A DNA stretch of 64,000 nucleotides. It comes from Candidatus Dechloromonas phosphorivorans. Lineage in GTDB: Bacteria; Pseudomonadota; Gammaproteobacteria; Burkholderiales; Rhodocyclaceae. Position numbers and translations under genes: made by a program. The stretch spans positions 62,001 to 126,000 of the forward strand of contig JADJMS010000046.1 in assembly GCA_016709495.1 (NCBI GenBank), in the 5' to 3' direction. Below, piece after piece: positions 33,025 to 41,877 of this stretch. Every line of letters begins with the position of its first letter. Within the stretch, counting starts at the first letter, position 1. The notes under the pieces are model-generated. The model did not search any database and was not told the origin of the DNA. It saw nothing but the letters and a program-made list of their open reading frames with translations.

Positions 33025-36000
33025 TTGAATCCCTGGTACGTGGTGCCCTTTCCCAACGCCTTATTGTTGCGGTGGTTGCTGCCATCCTGTTTTTCTTCGG
33101 CCTCGATGCGGCACGCAAACTGTCGGTCGATGCTTTTCCGGATGTGACCAATATTCAGGTACAGATCGCCACCGAAGCACCGGGGCGTTCACCTGAGGAA
33201 GTCGAGCGTTTTGCCACTGTGCCACTCGAAGTGGCGATGACCGGCCTGCCCGGTCTGGAGGAAATGCGTTCGCTTAACAAGCCCGGGCTGTCGTTGATCA
33301 CGCTGGTTTTTAATGACAAAATAGATCTCTACTTTGCTCGCCAGTTGGTGATGGAACGTTTGCTGGAAGTCGGCACGCGTCTGCCGCCGGGTATTTCGCC
33401 CGTGCTGGGGCCGGTTTCGACTGGTTTGGGCGAGGTTTATCAATACACGCTGGAGCGCCCGGATGATGGTGATCGAGCGCTGACTGAAGAGGAATTGATG
33501 CAGCGCCGAACCGCCCAGGATTGGGTGGTGCGTCCACTCCTGCGCTCGATTCCCGGTGTAGCCGAAATCAACTCGCAGGGTGGTTTTGCCAAACAGTATC
33601 AGGTGCTGGTCAATCCAGACCGCTTGCGCCATTTCGGGTTGAGCATCGCCGATGTCTATCAGGCGGTTGGGCGTAACAACGCCAATGCCGGTGGTGGTGT
33701 GCTGCCGCAATATGCTGAGCAATATCTGATTCGCGGCGTTGGCCTGGTCAAAGATCTGGATGATCTGCGCGTCATCGTGCTCAAGGAAAAGGACGGTGTG
33801 CCGGTCTATGTGCGTGATGTCGCCGAGGTGCAGATCGGCCACGAAGTACGTCAGGGGGCGCTGATCAAAAATGGTACGACCGAGTCGGTGGGCGGTATTG
33901 TATTGATGCTTTCCGGTGGCAATGCCAAGGCGGTGGTCAGCAAAATCAAGGCACGGGTCGATGAGATCAACGCCAAGGGCATGCTGCCGGATGGCTTGAA
34001 AATCGTTGCGTATTACGACCGTTCAGAATTGGTCGATGCGGCGCTGTGGACCGTAACCAAGGTGCTCCTGGAAGGCGTGCTGCTGGTCGTTGTCGTGCTT
34101 TTCCTCTTCCTTGGCGATGTGCGCTCTTCGCTGATTGTGGTTGCGACACTGGTGCTAACGCCGCTGCTGACTTTTGTGGCGATGAACAAGCTGGGGATTT
34201 CCGCCAACCTGATGTCGCTCGGTGGTCTGGCGATCGCCATCGGTTTGATGGTTGATGGTTCGGTTGTTGTTGTCGAAAACGCTTTTCTGCAACTTGGGCG
34301 CAAAGCGAAAACTGGCGAGAGCCAGTTGCGAGTGATATTGCATGCCGTGGTGGAGGTGGCAACACCGGTCATCTTCGGTGTCGGCATCATCATTCTGGTC
34401 TTCCTGCCGTTGATGACGTTGCAGGGCATGGAAGGCAAGATGTTCGCCCCGCTCGCCTACACCATCGCGATTGCACTGGCCATTTCGCTGATCCTGTCGC
34501 TGACACTGACGCCGGTGATGTCGACTTATCTGCTGAAGCCGCCTGCGCATGATGGCGACCACGACACGCGGCTGATTGCGATCATGAAGCAACACTATCT
34601 GAGGATGCTGCACTGGACGCTGGCCAACGAAAAGAAGACGGTGATCGCGGCTGTGGCAGCCTTTGGTTTGACCGTGGCAACCCTGCCTTTCCTTGGTACC
34701 GCCTTCATTCCGGAAATGAAAGAAGGTTCGGTGGTGCCGGGTATCAATCGTGTGCCTAACATTTCCCTTGAGGAATCAATCAAGATGGAAATGGAGGCGA
34801 TGCGTCTGGTCATGCAGGTACCGGGTGTCAAGTCGGCTGTTTCCGGCGTGGGTCGCGGCGAGTCGCCAGCCGACCCGCAGGGACCGAACGAGTCTACGCC
34901 GATTGTCAGCCTCAAGCCGCGCAGTGAATGGCCGTCGGGCTGGACACAGGATGACATTCAGGATGCCATGCGTGAGAAGTTGAAGGTCTTGCCTGGCGTC
35001 CAGGTGGTCATGGCTCAGCCGATTTCGGACCGGGTCGATGAAATGGTGACCGGCGTGCGCTCCGACATCGCGGTCAAAGTCTTTGGCGACGATCTCGAGC
35101 AACTGAAGAAGCTGGCCGGCCAGATCGGCAAGGTCGCCCAGACCTTGCAGGGCGCACAGGATTTGCGTATTGAAAAGGTCAGTGGACAGCAGTATTTGTC
35201 GGTTGATATCGACCGCCAGGCCATTGCCCGACTTGGTCTGAATGTTTCCGATGTGAACGATGTTCTGGAGACTGCTATCGGTGGCAAGGTGTTCACGGAA
35301 ATCTTTGAAGGTGAACGGCGCTTCCCGGGAGTGGTCCGATTGCCGGAGCGCTTCCGAAATAACGTCGAAGCGATTTCCAATGTGCTGATTACTTCGCCAA
35401 ACGGGGCGCAGGTACGTTTGACCGATGTTGCGAAAATCCGCGTGCAGGATGGACCGGCGCAGATTTCGCGTGAATTGGGCAAGCGGCGCATCGTGATCGG
35501 TGTGAACGTCAAGGATCGTGACCTGGGCGGCTTTGTCGCCGAACTGCAGCAAAAGGTTGAGGCGCAGATCAAGTTGCCGGAAGGCTACTATCTGGAGTGG
35601 GGCGGGCAGTTCCAGAATATGGAACGGGCGCTCGGTCACCTGACGATCATCATCCCGATTACCATTGCGGCGATTTTCTTCCTGCTCTTTATCCTGTTCA
35701 ATTCGCTTCGTTTTGCAACACTGATCATCACCGTGCTGCCATTTGCATCGATCGGCGGCATCATCGGGCTCTTTGTTTCCGGCGAGTATCTGTCAGTGCC
35801 GGCCTCGGTAGGATTCATCGCGCTATGGGGTATCGCTGTGCTCAATGGGGTGGTCTTGGTGTCTTATATACGTGGTTTGCGTGAAGACGGCAGGACGGTG
35901 CAGCAGGCTGTGATTGAAGGTGCCACACTGCGCTTCCGTCCGGTGATGATGACAGCCACCGTTGCCATGCTCGGCCTGATCCCCTTCCTGTTCTCAAGCG

Positions 36001-36131
36001 GATCAGGTTCCGAAGTGCAGCGTCCACTGGCTATTGTGGTGATTGGTGGCCTGATTACCTGCACCCTGCTGACGCTGCTGGTTTTGCCCACAATTTACCG
36101 CTGGTTTGATGAGGAGAAAGTCGAAGCATGA
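33021..36131 (+). CDS. CzcA/CusA-family heavy-metal RND efflux pump
   Basis: 1036-residue inner-membrane proton/metal antiporter, twelve helices with two large periplasmic loops. The N-terminus reads ALSQRLIVAVVAAILFFFGL. The helix-4 signature reads GGLAIAIGLMVDGSVVVVEN, keeping the Asp and Glu of proton transfer but differing from the DFG-DGA form of true CzcA. The substrate may therefore be another cation; I do not assign it. PSVGFI-like and IAVLNGVVLVSYIRGLREDG blocks close the second half. Starts and stops overlap with the adaptor before it and the PII-like gene after it (ATGA both times), which implies production in fixed ratio. Confidence 0.92.
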   Translation: MIESLVRGALSQRLIVAVVAAILFFFGLDAARKLSVDAFPDVTNIQVQIATEAPGRSPEEVERFATVPLEVAMTGLPGLEEMRSLNKPGLSLITLVFNDKIDLYFARQLVMERLLEVGTRLPPGISPVLGPVSTGLGEVYQYTLERPDDGDRALTEEELMQRRTAQDWVVRPLLRSIPGVAEINSQGGFAKQYQVLVNPDRLRHFGLSIADVYQAVGRNNANAGGGVLPQYAEQYLIRGVGLVKDLDDLRVIVLKEKDGVPVYVRDVAEVQIGHEVRQGALIKNGTTESVGGIVLMLSGGNAKAVVSKIKARVDEINAKGMLPDGLKIVAYYDRSELVDAALWTVTKVLLEGVLLVVVVLFLFLGDVRSSLIVVATLVLTPLLTFVAMNKLGISANLMSLGGLAIAIGLMVDGSVVVVENAFLQLGRKAKTGESQLRVILHAVVEVATPVIFGVGIIILVFLPLMTLQGMEGKMFAPLAYTIAIALAISLILSLTLTPVMSTYLLKPPAHDGDHDTRLIAIMKQHYLRMLHWTLANEKKTVIAAVAAFGLTVATLPFLGTAFIPEMKEGSVVPGINRVPNISLEESIKMEMEAMRLVMQVPGVKSAVSGVGRGESPADPQGPNESTPIVSLKPRSEWPSGWTQDDIQDAMREKLKVLPGVQVVMAQPISDRVDEMVTGVRSDIAVKVFGDDLEQLKKLAGQIGKVAQTLQGAQDLRIEKVSGQQYLSVDIDRQAIARLGLNVSDVNDVLETAIGGKVFTEIFEGERRFPGVVRLPERFRNNVEAISNVLITSPNGAQVRLTDVAKIRVQDGPAQISRELGKRRIVIGVNVKDRDLGGFVAELQQKVEAQIKLPEGYYLEWGGQFQNMERALGHLTIIIPITIAAIFFLLFILFNSLRFATLIITVLPFASIGGIIGLFVSGEYLSVPASVGFIALWGIAVLNGVVLVSYIRGLREDGRTVQQAVIEGATLRFRPVMMTATVAMLGLIPFLFSSGSGSEVQRPLAIVVIGGLITCTLLTLLVLPTIYRWFDEEKVEA

Positions 36132-36466
36132 AAGAGATCAAGGCAATTATCCGCCCCAACAAGCTGGCTTCATTGCGGGATGCACTCGTTGCCCTGCATG
36201 AATTTCCTGGCATGACGGTCAGTAAAGTGGAGGGCTGCAGCGCTCCGAACCGGCATCTTGCACATCACAATATCAAGGAGCAACTAACCGACTATACGCC
36301 CAAGGTGCGTATCGAAATTGTTGCTCCCGACGAAGTGGCGCAGTTGATTTTCCACCGCATCACCGAGGTTGCCCAGACTGGACATTTTGGTGATGGTCTG
36401 GTCTGGATCACCGAGGTGGAGCAAGCGGCTTTCATTTTCAAAACAACTCCTGGTCCCGCTACATAA
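36128..36466 (+). CDS. PII-like protein coupled to the metal RND pump
   Basis: 112-residue member of the PII signal-protein superfamily. The start MKEIKAIIRPNKLASLRDAL and the B-loop TGHFGDGLVWITEVEQA are canonical PII, although the Lys after GDG is replaced by Leu. The T-loop lacks the uridylylated Tyr of GlnB/GlnK and instead has RHLAHHNIKEQL with three His. This matches the group described in the literature as PII-NG, found with Cus/Czc-type pumps. By analogy it would be a trimer that senses nucleotide or metal and acts on the pump; that is inference. Its ATG overlaps the pump stop. No terminator is visible after it. Confidence 0.82.
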   Translation: MKEIKAIIRPNKLASLRDALVALHEFPGMTVSKVEGCSAPNRHLAHHNIKEQLTDYTPKVRIEIVAPDEVAQLIFHRITEVAQTGHFGDGLVWITEVEQAAFIFKTTPGPAT

Positions 36467-36575
36467 AATATAACTTTCGTCATGTGCGGATAATTTCACA
36501 GTCGAATTTGCTTGCTGTCCATAAAATTGCCGGTGTAGAAACAGATTGCTGTGGCGATCAATATTATCGGTCAAT

Positions 36576-37226
36576 ATGGACATAATGCGGAATCCGGGCA
36601 TCAACCTCAATTTGATGTCCCCTACTGAATTACAGGAAGGCATCGCCCGCCTTTCGCGTGGCGCCTATTTTAAAGAGGCGACGCTGGAAATGACGCTCAG
36701 CATCCTCACCGAATCGGCGGCGCAGATGTCAGGCATCGAGCGGGTCAGCATCTGGGCATTGTGTGAGGGGCAAAGCGAATTACGCAGCCTCGATCTTTAC
36801 GAGCTTTCCAATCGTCGCCATCTGAGTGGTGAGAGTATTTACGCCCGCGATTATCCAAATTATTTCAGTGCTTTACGCCACGAAGATTGCATTGTTGCCG
36901 ACGATGCAGCGCTCCACCCTGCGACGAGGGAATTTGCCAGTGGTTACCTGGGGTTGCATGGGATTACTGCCATGCTTGACACGCCAATACACATTCGCGG
37001 CAACCTCGAAGGAGTGTTGTGTCTTGAACAGGTTGGAACGCATCTTTCATGGACGGCCATGCATCGACTATTTGCACATGCGGTCGCCAATCTGGTGACG
37101 TTGGCCCTGGTTGAATATGAAGCAGATGAAGCAAGGCATCAAGCGCGCTCGGCAAATGAACGCTTGCGTGCGCTCCTTGATCCCTTGTCCGATTCAAGTG
37201 TCGACCGTATCCGTCAGTTTTCTTAG
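36576..37226 (+). CDS. GAF-domain protein
   Basis: About 216 residues from ATG 36576 (MDIMRNPGINLNLMSP); ATG 36585 and an earlier frame extension are alternatives, and the ribosome site is weak. One GAF domain covers roughly residues 20-185, with the typical core ITAMLDTPIHIRGNLEGVLC and an SIWAL strand earlier. It ends with a short helical region (EYEADEARHQARSANERLRA). GAF domains bind small ligands or haem and usually sit on kinases or cyclases; here no output domain follows, so it may work by protein contact or be a detached sensor. Tail-to-tail overlap of 33 bases with the next gene. Confidence 0.75.
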   Translation: MDIMRNPGINLNLMSPTELQEGIARLSRGAYFKEATLEMTLSILTESAAQMSGIERVSIWALCEGQSELRSLDLYELSNRRHLSGESIYARDYPNYFSALRHEDCIVADDAALHPATREFASGYLGLHGITAMLDTPIHIRGNLEGVLCLEQVGTHLSWTAMHRLFAHAVANLVTLALVEYEADEARHQARSANERLRALLDPLSDSSVDRIRQFS

Positions 37227-37955
37227 TGCAACAAGTTGAGACAAAACGTGGGCGCGAATTGTTTCACTCTCCAGACTGTTATGTGTGCTTGCCTGCTGCA
37301 AGGTTTGCAACAGTTGGCGGGCGGCGTGGATCATGCCGTAGAGTGACAGATGCTCTGCGTGCTCGATCAGTTCGCCAGTCTCGATCAATAGAAGTTTGCC
37401 ATCCGGCGGTAGAGCCGCCAGTGCGTCGAGCATGCGCTCCAGGCGTTCATGGGTTTCGGCAACAAACAGGCGATCGATGACGGTTGAGCGTACATTCGTT
37501 TCCTTGGCGGTTGCTGCACTTTTTTCCAGACGCAGGGCAAAGTGCTGGATACGCTCGGCAAAAGCTGGGTGCTCAAGACCTTCGCCTTCGATCAGGCATT
37601 CGCAACAAGCGCTGAGTGCGGCGACGATGTGCGGCGATACCGCTTCTTCCTCAAAGCAGTCGATGGCACTGGCCAGTGCTTCCCCAAGGTGCAGGCAATC
37701 GATATCACCTGTTTCCAGTGTCAGGCTGTAAAGCGCGAAAACAGCTGGTCGAATATTGTCTTCAGCGGCGCTATGGCGCTCTGTCCACGCATCATGCAAA
37801 TGTTGGCATGCGGCAATCCAGCGCGTATTGAGTGCTGGCGGAAAACGCAGTTTTTGTGGCTTGGCCAGCCAGGGCAGGATGGCAGCAGTGGCCTCCTGCG
37901 CGGAAGCCACGGCCATGCTGCTTTCCTCGAGACGCTCCTCGGGGATTTCAGACAT
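37194..37955 (-). CDS. Helical protein of unknown function
   Basis: 253 residues, without signal peptide or membrane segment, predicted by eye to be mostly helical (Ala/Leu/Glu-rich). I do not recognise the family. Features are several Cys (AALSACCECLIEGEGLEHPA), a LHLGEALASAIDCFEEEA helix, and a late HAEHLSLYGMIHAARQLLQT helix. That last helix loosely recalls histidine-phosphotransfer helices but lacks a clear HTLKGS-type motif. It lies eight bases behind the VOC-protein gene and shares its strand with lgt, so the three may be cotranscribed. The adjoining GAF gene on the other strand might be a partner; inferred only from proximity. Confidence 0.65.
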   Translation of the reverse strand: MSEIPEERLEESSMAVASAQEATAAILPWLAKPQKLRFPPALNTRWIAACQHLHDAWTERHSAAEDNIRPAVFALYSLTLETGDIDCLHLGEALASAIDCFEEEAVSPHIVAALSACCECLIEGEGLEHPAFAERIQHFALRLEKSAATAKETNVRSTVIDRLFVAETHERLERMLDALAALPPDGKLLLIETGELIEHAEHLSLYGMIHAARQLLQTLQQASTHNSLESETIRAHVLSQLVALRKLTDTVDT

Positions 37956-37963
37956 CGTCAGGT

Positions 37964-38443
37964 TTATTGGCTGGCCAGTTTGGCGAAGGCGCTCACTACT
38001 TCCGGAGGGGCTTGCACCAATTCGATCAAGACGCCTTCGCCGCCAATCGGCGACTCTTCATTACCCTTCGGGTGCAGAAAAGTGATGTCAAAACCGGCGG
38101 CGCCCTTGCGGATGCCGCCTGGTGCGAAACGCACACCGTTGGCCGACAGCCATTCAACGGCCTTGGGTAAATCATCGATCCACAAACCGACGTGGTTCAG
38201 GGGGGTGGCGTGCACTGCCGGTTTTTTCTCCGGGTCAAGCGGCTGCATCAGATCGACCTCAACCTTGAACGGACCGCTGCCCATGGCGCAGATGTCTTCA
38301 TCGACATTCTCGCGCTCGGAAACGAAGGTGCTGGTTACTTCAAGGCCAAACATGTCGACCCACAGGGTGCGCAGCTTTTCCTTGGATGGCCCGCCGATAG
38401 CGATTTGCTGAATGCCTAGCACCTTGAATGGACGTTGGCTCAT
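37964..38443 (-). CDS. VOC-family (glyoxalase-like) protein
   Basis: 159-residue metalloenzyme of the vicinal-oxygen-chelate superfamily with paired beta-alpha-beta-beta-beta modules. The first starts KVLGIQQIAIGGPSKEKLRT and the second has LNHVGLWIDDLPKAVEWLSA, with GVLIELVQAPPEV at the end; the His and Glu there are likely metal ligands. Lactoylglutathione lyase is one possibility and a methylmalonyl-CoA epimerase-like role another; I cannot choose. The start at ATG 38443 overlaps the lgt stop in an ATGA arrangement. Longer upstream frames run into lgt. Confidence 0.85.
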   Translation of the reverse strand: MSQRPFKVLGIQQIAIGGPSKEKLRTLWVDMFGLEVTSTFVSERENVDEDICAMGSGPFKVEVDLMQPLDPEKKPAVHATPLNHVGLWIDDLPKAVEWLSANGVRFAPGGIRKGAAGFDITFLHPKGNEESPIGGEGVLIELVQAPPEVVSAFAKLASQ

Positions 38444-39237
38444 GATTTTTTCTCCTGTTTGCGTTGAGCGAAAATGAGTAAAGCGATACCGATGGCGATC
38501 ATTGGCAGGGACAGCCATTGTCCCATGCTGATCGTGTAGGAATGGCCAAAAATGCCGGCGTCCGGTTCGCGGAAGAATTCTGTAATGAAGCGGAATACGC
38601 CATAGCCCGCAAGTGCCATGCCGGTAACAGCGCCACGCTGTCGCGGTCGACTGGCAAAAAGCCACAAAATTATGAACAGCGCCAAACCTTCCAATCCGAC
38701 ATGATAAAGCTGCGACGGATGGCGTGGCTGCATGTCGCCGGATTGCGGAAAAATCATCGCCCACGGCAGGCTGGGATCGGTCACGCGGCCCCACAGTTCG
38801 CCATTGATGAAGTTGCCAATGCGTCCGGCAGCTAGGCCAAGTGGAACCAGTGGCGCGACAAAATCGACCACATCCAGCCAGTTGAAATTTTGTTTGCGCG
38901 CCCACAAGCCTAGGGCGATCAAAACACCGAGAAATCCCCCGTGAAAAGCCATGCCACCTTTCCAGACGGCAAAAATTTCCAGCGGATGAGCAAAGTAATA
39001 ACCCGGCTCGTAAAAAATAACCTGTCCCAGTCGACCGCCGAGGATGACCCCCAGCATGCCGTAGAAAAGCAGGTCGTCGAGTTGTTCCACCGTCAGAATC
39101 GAAGGCCGCGTGCGAATGCGATAGCGTCCGAGCAAAATAAACTGAACGAAGGCAAGCAAATACATCAAACCGTACCAGCGCACCGAAAGTGGGCCAAGCG
39201 AAAAAGCAATCGGGTCGAACTGGGGATGAAGAAGCAT
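38440..39237 (-). CDS. lgt: Prolipoprotein diacylglyceryl transferase
   Basis: Inner-membrane enzyme that attaches diacylglycerol from phosphatidylglycerol to the lipobox Cys of prolipoproteins, such as the LivK, RND adaptor and glycine-zipper proteins in this window. 265 residues, about seven helices. The Lgt signature GRIGNFINGELWGR is intact, as are GVILGGRLGQVIFYEPGYY and HPSQLYHVGLEGLALF. It starts MLLHPQFDPIAFSLGPLSVR. Divergent from ilvD by 89 bases. Two genes follow it closely on the same strand. Confidence 0.96.
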   Translation of the reverse strand: MLLHPQFDPIAFSLGPLSVRWYGLMYLLAFVQFILLGRYRIRTRPSILTVEQLDDLLFYGMLGVILGGRLGQVIFYEPGYYFAHPLEIFAVWKGGMAFHGGFLGVLIALGLWARKQNFNWLDVVDFVAPLVPLGLAAGRIGNFINGELWGRVTDPSLPWAMIFPQSGDMQPRHPSQLYHVGLEGLALFIILWLFASRPRQRGAVTGMALAGYGVFRFITEFFREPDAGIFGHSYTISMGQWLSLPMIAIGIALLIFAQRKQEKKS

Positions 39238-39326
39238 TGATGGTCGAGAGTCAGCTAGAATTCACCAATTATAGTTCGCGCCGATTGTGACAAAACGGCG
39301 GCGCAAAGTTTCAGACGGAGATTTAC

Positions 39327-41180
39327 ATGCCCCAATACCGCTCACGCACCTCCACCCACGGTCGCAACATGGCTGGCGCCCGCTCCCTTTGGCGAGCGAC
39401 CGGCATGAAAGACGGTGACTTTGGCAAGCCGATCATCGCCGTGGTTAATTCCTTTACCCAGTTCGTGCCGGGTCACGTCCATCTCAAAGATATGGGCCAG
39501 TTGGTGGCGCGCGAGATTGAGGCAGCCGGCGGTGTCGCCAAGGAATTCAACACCATAGCCATTGATGATGGCATTGCCATGGGCCACAGCGGAATGCTCT
39601 ATTCGCTGCCTAGTCGTGACCTGATTGCTGATTCGGTCGAATACATGGTCAATGCGCACTGTGCCGATGCAATGGTGTGTATTTCCAATTGCGACAAAAT
39701 TACCCCAGGCATGTTGATGGCCGCCATGCGCGTCAATATTCCGGTGATTTTTGTTTCGGGTGGTCCGATGGAGGCCGGCAAGGTGACGATTCAAGGTCAG
39801 GTGATTCATCTCGACCTCGTCGATGCCATGGTCAAGGCGGCAGATGCGTCGGTTTCACAGGCTGACCTCGACGAAATCGAGCGTTCTGCTTGTCCGACCT
39901 GTGGTTCATGCTCCGGCATGTTTACCGCCAACTCAATGAATTGTCTGACCGAAGCTTTCGGTCTCAGCTTGCCGGGAAATGGCACTGTTGTTGCCACGCA
40001 CGCTGATCGAAAGCAGCTCTTCCTGCGCGCTGGGCGGCAGATCGTCGAGTTGTGCAAGCGTTACTACGAACAGGATGACGCCTCGGTATTGCCGCGCTCC
40101 ATCGCAACGAAGGAGGCCTTCGAAAACGCAATGACCCTCGATGTCGCCATGGGTGGCTCGACCAACACCGTGCTACACATTCTGGCGACTGCGCAGGAAG
40201 CGGGCGTTGATTTCACCATGGCTGACATTGACCGTATCTCGCGCTCGGTACCTTGCTTATGCAAAGTAGCGCCAATGACCGACAAGTACCACATCGAAGA
40301 CGTTCATCGTGCTGGTGGCATCTTTGGCATCCTCGGTGAGCTTGACCGCGCCGGTCTGATCCATCGTGATGTGCCGAATGTCCATGCAAAAACATTGGGC
40401 GAAGCGATAGATCGCTGGGATGTGGTGCGTGAACACGATGTCAAAGTGCATCAGTTTTTCAAGGCGGCGCCTGGTGGCGTTCCGACGCAAGTTGCCTTCT
40501 CGCAGGATCGGCGTTTCAATGAGCTTGATCTGGACCGCACCCACGGCTGTATTCGTAACCGAGCCAACGCCTACTCTCAGGAAGGTGGGCTGGCGGTGCT
40601 CTACGGCAATATCGCGGTTGATGGCTGCATCGTTAAGACTGCAGGTGTTGATGAGTCGATCTGGAAATTTACGGGGCGTGCCCGTGTTTTTGAAAGCCAG
40701 GATGCTGCGGTCGACGCTATTTTGGCCGGAAAAATTGTGGCTGGCGACGTGGTCGTAATCCGCTACGAAGGCCCCAAGGGCGGGCCGGGTATGCAGGAAA
40801 TGCTGTATCCGACCTCCTATCTCAAATCAATGGGTCTGGGTAAAGACTGCGCCCTGCTTACCGATGGTCGTTTCTCCGGCGGTACATCCGGACTTTCGAT
40901 TGGACACGCTTCACCAGAAGCGGCGGACGGCGGAGCGATTGGTTTGGTCGAAGAAGGCGATACGATAGAGATCGATATTCCGCAGCGCCGTATTCAGCTC
41001 GCCATTACCGATGAGGCGTTGGCCGCTCGTCGAGCGGCAATGGAGTCTCGTGGTGATGCTGCCTGGCAACCCGTTGATCGTGAGCGCGTCGTCTCGGCAG
41101 CGCTTCAAGCTTATGCGCTAATGGCAACCTCGGCAGACAAAGGTGCGGTTCGCGATGTAACCCAGATACGCCGAAAATAA
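39327..41180 (+). CDS. ilvD: Dihydroxy-acid dehydratase
   Basis: Iron-sulfur enzyme converting 2,3-dihydroxy-isovalerate and -methylvalerate to the 2-oxo acids that lead to valine, leucine and isoleucine. 617 residues, the usual length for the long proteobacterial form. Cluster Cys lie in CISNCDKITPGML and CPTCGSCSGMF. The late LLTDGRFSGGTSGLSIGHAS block holds the catalytic Ser region. Start at ATG 39327, 17 bases after GGAG-like sequence GGAGATT. Divergent from lgt. No other ilv gene is in the window. Confidence 0.97.
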   Translation: MPQYRSRTSTHGRNMAGARSLWRATGMKDGDFGKPIIAVVNSFTQFVPGHVHLKDMGQLVAREIEAAGGVAKEFNTIAIDDGIAMGHSGMLYSLPSRDLIADSVEYMVNAHCADAMVCISNCDKITPGMLMAAMRVNIPVIFVSGGPMEAGKVTIQGQVIHLDLVDAMVKAADASVSQADLDEIERSACPTCGSCSGMFTANSMNCLTEAFGLSLPGNGTVVATHADRKQLFLRAGRQIVELCKRYYEQDDASVLPRSIATKEAFENAMTLDVAMGGSTNTVLHILATAQEAGVDFTMADIDRISRSVPCLCKVAPMTDKYHIEDVHRAGGIFGILGELDRAGLIHRDVPNVHAKTLGEAIDRWDVVREHDVKVHQFFKAAPGGVPTQVAFSQDRRFNELDLDRTHGCIRNRANAYSQEGGLAVLYGNIAVDGCIVKTAGVDESIWKFTGRARVFESQDAAVDAILAGKIVAGDVVVIRYEGPKGGPGMQEMLYPTSYLKSMGLGKDCALLTDGRFSGGTSGLSIGHASPEAADGGAIGLVEEGDTIEIDIPQRRIQLAITDEALAARRAAMESRGDAAWQPVDRERVVSAALQAYALMATSADKGAVRDVTQIRRK

Positions 41181-41202
41181 GTCAGGCGAAATCTGTCAAC
41201 GC

Positions 41203-41233
41203 AGCCTCGGCATATGCGTTATATGCTGAGGCT
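41203..41233 (+). terminator. Hairpin after ilvD
   Basis: AGCCTCGGCATAT (41203-41215) pairs with ATATGCTGAGGCT (41221-41233), 13 pairs with one G-T, around a five-base loop. There is no T-run, so the end may be Rho-dependent or the hairpin may protect the transcript. Confidence 0.5.
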
Positions 41234-41274
41234 CAGGAAGAAAGCCTTTAATGCCGCAGATTTAATACAGGTAT

Positions 41275-41303
41275 TTGCAAGCGGATAAAAAGGGTTCTAT
41301 CAT
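41275..41303 (+). promoter_or_regulatory. Candidate promoter of the cytochrome c gene
   Basis: TTGCAA (41275-41280), a 17-base spacer, and TATCAT (41298-41303), five of six to the -10 consensus. The start codon of the cytochrome is at 41346, leaving a leader of about 35 bases. Confidence 0.5.
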
Positions 41304-41345
41304 CCAAAGCTGAATTACCCACAAACCCGCAAACGGAGCGAGATA

Positions 41346-41651
41346 ATGAAAGCTGTTTACGTTGCAATGATCGCCGCTGGTATCGTCATGACCGGTCAAG
41401 TTCAAGCTGATGAAGCCCTGGCTAAAGCCAAGAACTGCATGGCTTGCCACACAGTCGACAAGAAACTGGTTGGCCCGGCTTACAAAGATGTCGCCGCCAA
41501 ATACAAGGGCGATGCAAAAGCACCGGCTATGCTGGCTGCCAAGGTCAAGGCTGGTGGTAAGGGTGCTTGGGGTGAAATCCCGATGCCGCCGAATAATGTT
41601 ACCGATGATGAAGCAAAGAAATTGGTTGCCTGGGTTCTGGCTCAGAAGTAA
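41346..41651 (+). CDS. Class I cytochrome c (c551/c552-like)
   Basis: Small periplasmic electron carrier, 101 residues. The signal peptide of about 21 residues ends VQA-D. The haem motif is CMACH at mature residues about 13-17, and the axial Met is probably in EIPMPPNNVTDDEA, the usual c551 context. The protein ends LVAWVLAQK. In denitrifying and related betaproteobacteria such cytochromes feed terminal reductases or oxidases; none is adjacent. It is a single-gene unit with its own promoter candidate and a strong terminator. Confidence 0.92.
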   Translation: MKAVYVAMIAAGIVMTGQVQADEALAKAKNCMACHTVDKKLVGPAYKDVAAKYKGDAKAPAMLAAKVKAGGKGAWGEIPMPPNNVTDDEAKKLVAWVLAQK

Positions 41652-41668
41652 TCCTGACGTTGTTTTGC

Positions 41669-41696
41669 AAAAAACCGGCCTCGTGCCGGTTTTTTT
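41669..41696 (+). terminator. Rho-independent terminator after the cytochrome c gene
   Basis: AAAAAACCGGC (41669-41679) and GCCGGTTTTTT (41685-41695) around CTCGT; the T-run is part of the downstream arm. Strong intrinsic terminator that isolates the tRNA-tuf operon behind it. Confidence 0.9.
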
Positions 41697-41709
41697 ATAT
41701 CTGGTGTTG

Positions 41710-41738
41710 TTGACAGAATCTTTGTTGACCCGGATAAT
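41710..41738 (+). promoter_or_regulatory. Strong sigma-70 promoter of the tRNA-tuf operon
   Basis: TTGACA (41710-41715), 17 bases, GATAAT (41733-41738). This is close to consensus and 14 bases before the first tRNA, as expected for a stable-RNA promoter. It probably drives tRNA-Tyr, -Gly, -Thr and tuf together. Confidence 0.75.
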
Positions 41739-41751
41739 CTTGCGTTCTTCC

Positions 41752-41836
<85 letters not shown>

Positions 41837-41877
41837 GAATAAAGTTGTAATAGTTAGTGATGCGGGTCAAAGGTTAA

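Noticed and set aside
37542..38411. 289-codon plus-strand frame across the helical protein and VOC genes
   Set aside because: The minus strand holds a recognisable VOC family protein and a coherent reading frame; the plus-strand product has no motif.
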